DNA of 64,000 nt from Spongilla lacustris (lineage: Eukaryota > Porifera > Demospongiae > Spongillida > Spongillidae). The stretch covers positions 186,001 through 250,000 of the forward strand of contig OX442432.1 in NCBI GenBank assembly GCA_949361645.1, written 5' to 3'. Of the stretch, positions 33,155 to 64,000 are shown piece by piece. Made by a program: the position numbers and the translations under genes. Under the pieces are notes generated by a model. It searched no databases and was not told the DNA's origin. It saw only the letters and a program-made list of their open reading frames with translations. Position 1 is the stretch's first letter; every line of letters starts with the position of its first letter.

Positions 33155-34052
33155 ATGGCGCAGCCACCTTCCATACAGTCAGATGTCAGTTTGTGCTTGT
33201 TCGAATTTCTGCACATGGAAATCGTGTCTAATTTGCAACAACGAATGAACGGGGTGAGTCCAAGGCAGTCTACACATGTACTGCTATGACCTGACGAATG
33301 ATTCGCCAGGATACTACAGCGAAGACATTGGAACGGCTTGGTTATCGAGTTGGAGAAGGTCTGATTGAGAGAGTATCTAAGGACGTACCACGATTCAAGA
33401 ACGAATTGGACGCCATTGTGTTTTTGTGCAAACAATTCTGGCTTCACACGTTCAACAAACCAATGGACAACCTCAAAACAAACCACCAGGTTGGTGCGTG
33501 GTGATTAAGCCGAATATTGGGACTTATTGCGCGTGGGTGTTGCAGGATACGTACGTCCTTTACGATAACGACTTCAGGCTTCTGACGCACATTTCGCACA
33601 GTACCCAACACAGCGAGGAGGCCAAGATAGTAAGTGTGTGGGCGTGCTGTACTTCAGGGTGTGTGGGAAGTGTGTGATGTGAGGAGTGTGTGATGTGAGG
33701 AGTGTGTGATGTGAGGAGTGTGTGATGTGAGGAGTGTGTGATGTGAGGAGTGTGTGATGTGGGAGTGTGTGATGTGAGGAGTGTGTGATGTGGGAGTGTG
33801 TGATGTGAGGAGTGTGTGATGTGAGGAGTGTGTGATGTGGGAAGTGTGTGATGTGGGAGTGTGTGATGTGAGGAGTGTGTGATGTGAGGAGTGTGTGATG
33901 TGAGGAGTGTGTATTTACTCCATGGATCTTTCTAGTACCTAGCGTTCACATGTGGTCTCCTACAAGGAGCTTTAGAAAACATTGGAATCAAATGTCATGT
34001 GACTGCAGAGGTGACCAAGATGCCCGAATGTGGGTTACCATGGTTACCTTGA
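33155..34052 (+). CDS. TRAPPC6B: TRAPPC6B, TRAPP vesicle-tethering subunit
   Basis: Subunit of the TRAPP complexes that act as Rab GEF and tether in ER-Golgi traffic. Exons 33155-33253, 33310-33489, 33546-33629 and 33936-34052 are all phase 0 and give 159 aa, the usual family length (human 158). Conserved parts: LERLGYRVGEGLIERVSKD, RFKNELDAIVFLCKQFW, MDNLKTNHQ, DTYVLYDNDFRLLTHIS, YLAFTCGLLQGALENIGIK and VTAEVTKMPEC. The last residues (GLPWLP) differ from the usual FQVMI-type ending. A possible further acceptor at 34095 followed by VFLMSKFN suggests an alternative C-terminal exon. Intron 3 is a minisatellite. Confidence 0.93.
33650..33912 (+). repeat. 18-bp minisatellite in TRAPPC6B intron 3
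   Basis: About 14 copies of gtgtgtgatgtgaggagt, some one base shorter. It fills most of the 306-nt intron 33630-33935. Confidence 0.9.
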
Positions 34053-34167
34053 TAATGTATTTAGTTTCTACCAATCTTCCTCCTATACAATGCAGGTGTT
34101 TTTAATGTCAAAATTCAATTATAGTTCACATACAAACAAATACATGCAAATGTAAAAGACACACGTT

Positions 34168-36887
34168 TCACTTTGTATTCCAAAGTATTGCATCTGTCTC
34201 AGAGTAGTCACGTGGTGATATCTGCTTGTCTGTGATGCCTGATGCCAGCATCTGCTCGCGCCGCACCCTGGCCCAGTACTGCCTGTGGCCTTGCCGGTAC
34301 ACCCACCTGCACCACAGCACACATGCACCAGCAGCACATGCGACCACCAGAGCCACACCCACACCCACGCCCACACCAATCCATCCCTGACTTGATGGGG
34401 AACTCGCCATCATGTCAGGGTAGAGGTAGAGGAAGTGAAGCGTTACAGCATTGGTCCACCCAAAGCCAGCCTAAGGTGAACAGTTAAGGCAGTAGGGGGA
34501 GGGGCCTACCTGGGGGAGTGGCCTACCTGTACGGTGTACTCCCCCTCGTTCCCTGGTATGCCTACACCAGTGCAGTTATACTAAATGGTTGAAGTGGGGG
34601 TGGGATTTACCTCAAAATGGTGCTTCACTTAATTACCTTCTCAAACATGAGCTTCAAGTTCTTCCATGCGGTGTATGTGGTGGTGACCCAGGTCTGTGCC
34701 ACTGTGCGTGCAGCTGCCCTGAGCTGTGCACTGGAAGAGTTGTACCAGCCCGCTACCAGGAACCACTGCAAAGGTGCCCAGACGTTGGGAAAGTCCCACT
34801 GCTGTGAAGACTGCTGTAAGGATGTAGGCATGCCCCCTGGGTACCCCAGGACCTTCTGGTACTGGAGTGCTCTCAGCACCAACTCTTGTCTAGTAACGTT
34901 TAGAGGGGAGCATCCCCATAGCAACGTAACCAGAGAGGATAGATAGAAGGCGTCAAGGTGCTTCTTTGTGTCCAGGTCCAGATCCAACCACAACCCTGTG
35001 GTCTCATTCCAAAACACTACATCAAATGCCTGCTGCCTCTGTTGCAAGGCCAGCTGATATCTCTTGGCTGCTGTCAAATTACCTGCACATTAGGGAAGGT
35101 GGGCACTAAAAAAAAAAATCCATTCATGTTGCCAACCTGCTGCCAGATGAAGCTGTGCAAGTGTGGCCTCATTTGTACAAAGTATGCTGTTGAGGTCCAC
35201 AGGGACGATGCTCTTGGTTCTGATGGAGGTCAGTGTACCACCACTAGTGTTCAGCCATCGTGTGGAGAAATCCCAGCCACTCTCGGCTGCAGATGCTAAG
35301 TTGGAGAACAGCTGGGGCCACAATGCTGTGTGAAGGCACAGGAAAGTGTGGGTGTGGTCATGGGTGTGGTCATAGGTGAGCATGGGTGTGGACAGATGCT
35401 TACCTTCACTGACCAAAGATGCTGTTGCCACATCTTCTCTGTACGACTCTGGTCTAGAAGGGAATACTGAACATGTGTTGTGTTAGCTCTGAGAGGTGCT
35501 ACCTTGGACCATTGGTGGGAGAGGAGTACTGGTTGAGGGTGTAGCCACTTGCGTTGACTGTTCTGTTGGTCATCCAGAAGTTGTACTCTGTGTCCAGTCG
35601 AGGCAGAAGGTTGAGCAGGAATGTCATATTGCTGGTCTTCTGGTAATACATGTTCACCATCTGTGTCAGTAATGGAGGCTGGCTCCGTAGAGTGTAATAC
35701 ACACGACCTCCATTTGGCACCAATCCATACCTGACAACGGAGAGGGGTGTGTGTGACCACACAACATGCATACACACACACACACACACCACCTCAATAC
35801 ATACATGTCAATTAAATGAGCAAAATTTTCGATAATTCCTCGGCTTGTTTCCAGCATCTCCCCTAGCAACAGGCCCTGGAGTACCCAGTAGCTGTCCCTA
35901 TGCAGTGGCAAATACACTTTGAAAGTTTAAGCTGCCAGACCACACCCACCAGTAGTATGGTTCAATGAACCTTCCACCTGGTACAATGAATGGGTTTGGG
36001 AGGTAGAGGAGGGAGTGGCGATCAGGCTCCATAGCAACCGCAGGATCAACCTGTAGGAACAAAAAGCCTGAGCAGGAGTGTGTGGCATGAGCGTATGCAT
36101 ACTCTTCTTGACAGGTTCTTCCAAAGGGCATTCAGTTCTTTTGCCCACTGTTGCAACTCTGAACTCTTTATTGCAGCAACAAATACAGGTGACTCCACCC
36201 AGTCGACGGGTACCCAGCCCTGCAGGTCAGTACCTGCCTCATTGGTCCAGTTGAGAACGAAGGACTTGAGGGTGGAGGAAGAGTTATCTGAGATGTTCGA
36301 GAATGCTTGCAAGATGGTGCTGGGGTCAGATTTCAGCGGGCGATCCACATATTCCTTGGAATCATTAAAGATGGCTTCTCTCTGCACCCTGTCTAGTAGA
36401 TCACCTGAGCAGAATATTGCGCTGGAGAAAGAGTATAACACAGTTCAATATGTCTCCACCCCCACCCCACCCACGCACAGATATATAGGCACCGTTAACT
36501 GTTTAACTAAGGCCTATCAATGGAGCGGCAAGTACATGTGCTTATGTGGCAATCACACAACAACAGCTAGACTTAAATATGCTTCATCAGGAGTTTACAC
36601 ACATACATGCACATGTAAGCAATTCTATACGCAGTGATCTGATTAAAGATCGATCTTAAGCTTCAAAACATCGATGGTCTTACGGCAAAAAAAAAAAAAA
36701 AAACGTTTTCACAGTTAAAACCCACCGTAACACCAACGGATGTTTTGTAGCGCTCAGCGTCAGGCTAAACATACCTGCTACATGCTGGAATAGACTGTCC
36801 TTTTACCGCTACAGCGACCACCTGGATTAAAACAATGAACTTTGGCAGTACGCTCCCGATCCCGTCGACAAAACAAGCAATCGGCAT
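34168..36887 (-). CDS. TREH: Trehalase with signal peptide and C-terminal membrane anchor
   Basis: Glycoside hydrolase family 37, splitting trehalose into two glucoses, probably at the cell surface. The start ATG is at 36887. The N-terminus has a hydrophobic signal-like stretch (VLPKFIVLIQVVAVAV). Minus-strand exons include AIFCSGDLLDRVQREAIFND (about 36420). Trehalase signature 1, PGGRFIEPYYWDSYW, is split by an intron between 35950 and 35915. Further on are NGGRVYYTLRSQPP, ESGWDFSTRW (expected catalytic Asp), AFDVVFWNETTGLW, signature 2 QWDFPNVWAP (about 34800) and EGEYTVQAGFGWTN. A transmembrane helix (VGVGVALVVACAAGACVLW, about 34300-34370) and a short cytoplasmic tail follow, with the stop at 34168-34170. 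Ten or so exons; not all junctions were fixed. Start codons of TREH and GNPAT are 53 bp apart. Confidence 0.92.
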
Positions 36888-36940
36888 TATAGTAGGCCTA
36901 TACGTAACTTAATTTCACAATAATTTAACTACATAAATAA
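36888..36940. promoter_or_regulatory. Bidirectional promoter, TREH / GNPAT
   Basis: Only 53 bp lie between divergent start codons, so the 5' UTRs must be very short or overlap the opposite gene. AT-rich, no motif assigned. Confidence 0.55.
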
Positions 36941-40582
<3,642 letters not shown>

Positions 40583-40656
40583 TTGGGCATGCCTGGATAT
40601 GACCATCATGATGGTGTGAACAACGTCAAAACTCTAATTTACAAAAAAAAACAGAT

Positions 40657-42959
40657 TTATGATGACTGCATGGCAGTGGGCACAGGCAATACCAGGGTAG
40701 GGGGCACGTGTAGTTCACGATTAATGCGAGCGTCCATATACTGCCTCAGTAACATTCTTAGTTCAACATTCTGCTGCCTTAAGCCAGCCGTCTCATCAAG
40801 TAGCTCACAGCGGGACAGTAGAACAGTGTGGTACATGCTTAACCCTTCCGACAGTGCTACCCACAACTTCTCATGGCTCTTTGGCAGCACAGCTACCATC
40901 TGCTTCCAGAAGCTACCCTCTAGGAGGTCAGAGTGAGACTGGGTGGCTTGTGTGGGCCTCAGGGAGCCACTCCTCCTGCTGGTGGTGGCTTGCCTGTGTT
41001 CAACATACGTTCTGAGTACCTGTGGGACATCATTGGGATGGATGAGCTGGGCTTGTGTGGGATGGACTGCTTCTTCTGCAGGTTTGTCACTGGGCTGTAA
41101 TTGGAGGCAACAGCCAACAAGTTGCTGTATATCGTCCTGGGTATCTATTCCAAGAGCCTTGAAAATGGAGTCCAGCTTCATGAGCAGTCGCTCTTCCTCT
41201 TCAAGAGGCTCCAGCAGACATAGCAACTTTGCCTCTATCAGGAACCCCGCTTCTTGGCAGAGCAGCGCAAGAACCTGTTTGACAAGTGGTGTGGGGTACT
41301 TGCTTGTTGGTGCACTTGCAGGACTGCCATCAGTCTCAGAGAGTACCTGAGATGCATACAGTGTGGCCTCACTGACTGTCTCTGTTTTGAACTTAAATGG
41401 TAGCATAGGGCTATCAGGAACAGGTGGTGAACCCCACTCTAGACCTAGCTGATGTCTGTGTATTATCTCATCTGCATTCAGCACAGCCCCCACCATGGCT
41501 CTCACCCTCTCTTCACTCATAACCCATATGTCATAGAACCGCTTAGCATCAGAGTATTGGAAGTGCTTGACCTTCTTCTGCAGCTCCCGGTACTGCTCAG
41601 TGCTCCTCTTGTACTCCTCCATGGCTGCCAGCAGCTGCTCCTGAAGGCTAGCCTCCTGTTTGCGGAGCTTCCTCCTCAGAGTGTTCAGGGTATCCTGGAG
41701 CCTTGTAAGTCTTCTCTTCTGGTGACTGACCGTCATGGTATTCTCTTCATCTCTCTTCTTTAGTACCTGGAAGTTGTACTCTAGCTTCTCTGCATTGAGT
41801 TGGAAGGTGGCCTTCATCTGCTGGATCTGCTGCTGAAGCACCTGTATGTCAGTCTCCAACTTGACCTTGATCATGGTCACCTCCTCTGCATTCCTGGTAC
41901 GCAGGTGCTGCAAAGCTTTCTCATTCTCATCAATCCTTGTCTCCCTGGTTTTCAGGTACTCCACCTCTTTTGCTTTCCTGTTAGCCATGGCTTCCTCCCA
42001 TGCCCTCCTGTTGCTCTCCAACAGCTCCTTCCTTTCCAGGGCAAAGGCATTTTCAATTTCTTGAAGCTCCTCTTTGTAGGCCTTCTTGAAGACTCTTGTT
42101 TCTTCATCCATTCTCTCCAGCAGGAGGTCTACATCATCAGCTTGCTTCTTCAGGTACCTCACATATTGGTCGTCCTTTGATTTGAGGTCTTCTTGGAGTT
42201 CACCAACCAGCTTGTCCTTTTCATCAACCATGGCAGCACAGCTTGTGCTCTGCTGTTCAAGCAGATCGTGAAGAGCCTGAGGTACTTTCTTTTCTGTAGG
42301 TACTGACCACTTCCTCATGATCTCTTCAAAGCGCTCAGCATTGGCACTGGCCTCTGCTTCTAGCTTTTCACACCTTTTTTTGCAGTACAGAGACTAGACA
42401 TAACATGCAGGCATCACACTGCATCATATAACATGCAGGCACTACACTATATGCTTACCACATAACATGCAGGCATTACACTATATGCTTACCACATAAC
42501 ATGCAGGCATTACACTATATGCTTACCACATAACATGCAGGCATTACACTATATGCTTACCACATAACATGCAGGCATTACACTATATGCTTACCACATA
42601 ACATGCAGGCATTACACTATATGCTTACCACATAACATGCAGGCATTACTGTACCTGGCTTTCCTTGCCTCTTCAGCTTCACGTCTCCTGCATACTTCCA
42701 CAGAGTCTCCAGCTACTGCAACATTTGTGACAAGCTGTGCTCCATCGTCAAGCAGCTTTTGCAGACGCTGGCTACTTTTCTCCTGTTGTTTATAGCTAAT
42801 CCTTTCCTTTTCAGGGTCCAGGACCGCATGTTCCTCTTTCTTCGGTTCCTCACCTAACCTTTCCCGTTTCAGGGTTTCAATCTTAGACAAGATACGCTTT
42901 CTCCTAGCTGCAATTCGTTCCTCCTTCTCCATGTCATCTTTGGGTGCTTCCGTAGCCAT
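40657..42959 (-). CDS. DRC1: DRC1, nexin-dynein regulatory complex subunit
   Basis: Structural coiled-coil base-plate protein of the N-DRC in motile cilia. Two exons: 42959-42655 and 42373-40657, 673 aa. The exon 2 acceptor is placed at aaaaaaag/gtgtg to keep phase (ARKARCEKLEAEA). Conserved parts: LVTNVAVAGDSVEVCRRRE; KDDQYVRYLKKQADDVDLLLERM; a long coiled coil (QQMKATFQLNAEKLEYNFQV, LKKRDEEN); WVMSEERVRAMV; EIIHRHQLGLEW; EAGFLIEAKLLCLLEPLEEEE; LIHPNDVPQVLRTYVE; and the C-terminal RINRELHVPPTLVLPVP. Family length is matched (human 740). Its presence implies flagellated cells. Convergent with GNPAT (74 bp) and divergent from HECTD1 (198 bp). Confidence 0.94.
42396..42650 (-). repeat. 32-bp minisatellite in the DRC1 intron
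   Basis: About seven copies of a 32-bp unit containing (plus strand) cataacatgcaggcattaca then ctatatgcttac. On the coding strand each copy carries ggtaagc, a donor-like motif, and the array starts 4 bases after the true donor. Confidence 0.9.
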
Positions 42960-43157
42960 GATGTTTACAGCAAACTGACACCATGACAACTTGCTAATTT
43001 TAATATAATCGCACGAATAATTAGACGACCTGCTGACTCAGTGTCAAAGTCTAAAGTGTTGTTATGCGGCGATAAAGATTATCTTCAGTCGCAACAACTG
43101 AGATACCATTTTGAGGGTTGAGAACTATCATTGTTCATTCATTTGTCCCTAGCCGAA
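42960..43157. promoter_or_regulatory. Divergent spacer, DRC1 / HECTD1
   Basis: 198 bp between start codons; shared promoter region by geometry. No motif was assigned. Confidence 0.5.
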
Positions 43158-63677
<20,520 letters not shown>

Positions 63678-63838
63678 ACTATTTGTTTTGAAAGCACGTC
63701 TGTGTAAATAGCATCATTAACTCGCAAGGATGCACACTCATCTTCTGTGTACGACTACCGCATAATCAACATATTTGTAGGGTTATGTAGAAAGCATTAT
63801 ACACAGTGTGATGAAAGCGGAGGGAATGTACAGTTTCG
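63678..63838. other. Convergent spacer HECTD1 / bZIP-like gene
   Basis: 161 bp between stop codons, presumably two overlapping 3' UTRs. Nothing else was seen. Confidence 0.5.
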
Positions 63839-64000
63839 TCATGATGATGCTGGAGAAGAATTGCATACACAATGATGGCTGTCGAAAAGTTCGCGAACAT
63901 TCTGGTACTCTTCACGAAGCTTGCGGACCTCCACCTCTAGGGCCTCATTCTCTTCAACGCAATCTTCGTATTCTGTCCGTACTCTTTGCACCTTCTCCTT
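63839..64000 (-). CDS. Partial CDS, leucine-zipper C-terminus (bZIP-like)
   Basis: Runs off the right edge. The minus strand is open from 64000 to the TGA at 63841-63839 and encodes 53 residues. A coiled coil with heptad positions V7, C14, L21, L28, V35, H42 and a central EENEALEVEVRKL is visible. The ending RELFDSHHCVC resembles the L-x-x-H-x-x-C end of Fos/ATF3/ATF2-type zippers. The basic DNA-binding region would lie beyond the window, so bZIP is a suggestion. Any other coiled-coil protein is possible. Confidence 0.45.
   Translation of the reverse strand, partial: KEKVQRVRTEYEDCVEENEALEVEVRKLREEYQNVRELFDSHHCVCNSSPASS

Noticed and set aside
36690..36707. Poly-A run as a retrogene or polyadenylation signature.
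   Set aside because: It lies in the first intron of TREH (minus strand) and no retro-copied sequence or target-site duplication is visible next to it.

Overview
This window looks like nuclear DNA of an early-branching animal, most likely a sponge. That is an inference. The genes are metazoan orthologues (TECPR2, HECTD1, PNN, TREH, GNPAT, AHSA1, DRC1). They are packed head-to-head and tail-to-tail with 50-600 bp between starts, coding introns can be as short as about 43-75 nt, and many other introns are filled with tandem repeats. DRC1 implies motile cilia or flagella. No rRNA, tRNA or CRISPR array was seen, and nothing is bacterial in organisation.

Layout: 1-16427 holds three LRRK-type (ROCO) kinase paralogues: the 3' end of copy A (+), full copy B (+) and full copy C (-). 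The spacers carry a perfect 31-bp hairpin and four foldback (MITE-like) inverted repeats. From copy B onward the strands alternate without exception: B(+), C(-), TECPR2(+), MBIP(-), SETD3(+), MRPL49(-), PNN(+), AHSA1(-), TRAPPC6B(+), TREH(-), GNPAT(+), DRC1(-), HECTD1(+), and a bZIP-like 3' end (-) running off the right edge. A degenerate transposon-like segment lies between PNN and AHSA1. HECTD1 alone covers 20.5 kb because its introns are swollen by minisatellites.

The genes are not an operon or pathway. They are housekeeping functions: autophagy and secretory traffic (TECPR2, TRAPPC6B), Hsp90 co-chaperone (AHSA1), actin histidine methylation (SETD3), mitoribosome (MRPL49), nuclear mRNA processing and chromatin (PNN, MBIP), ether-lipid synthesis (GNPAT), trehalose hydrolysis (TREH), ciliary N-DRC (DRC1) and ubiquitin ligation (HECTD1).

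The most unusual signal is that many intronic minisatellites have a repeat unit that contains the exon-intron junction itself. They form arrays of 5' donor-like or 3' acceptor-like sequence, in one case over 2.2 kb. Other points are mosaic identity between LRRK copies B and C that suggests gene conversion, loss of the catalytic Asp in the kinase of copy B, and a CCHC zinc knuckle in front of the MRPL49 domain. Exon boundaries were derived by eye from GT/AG sites, reading phase and remembered orthologue sequences, so individual junctions may be off.
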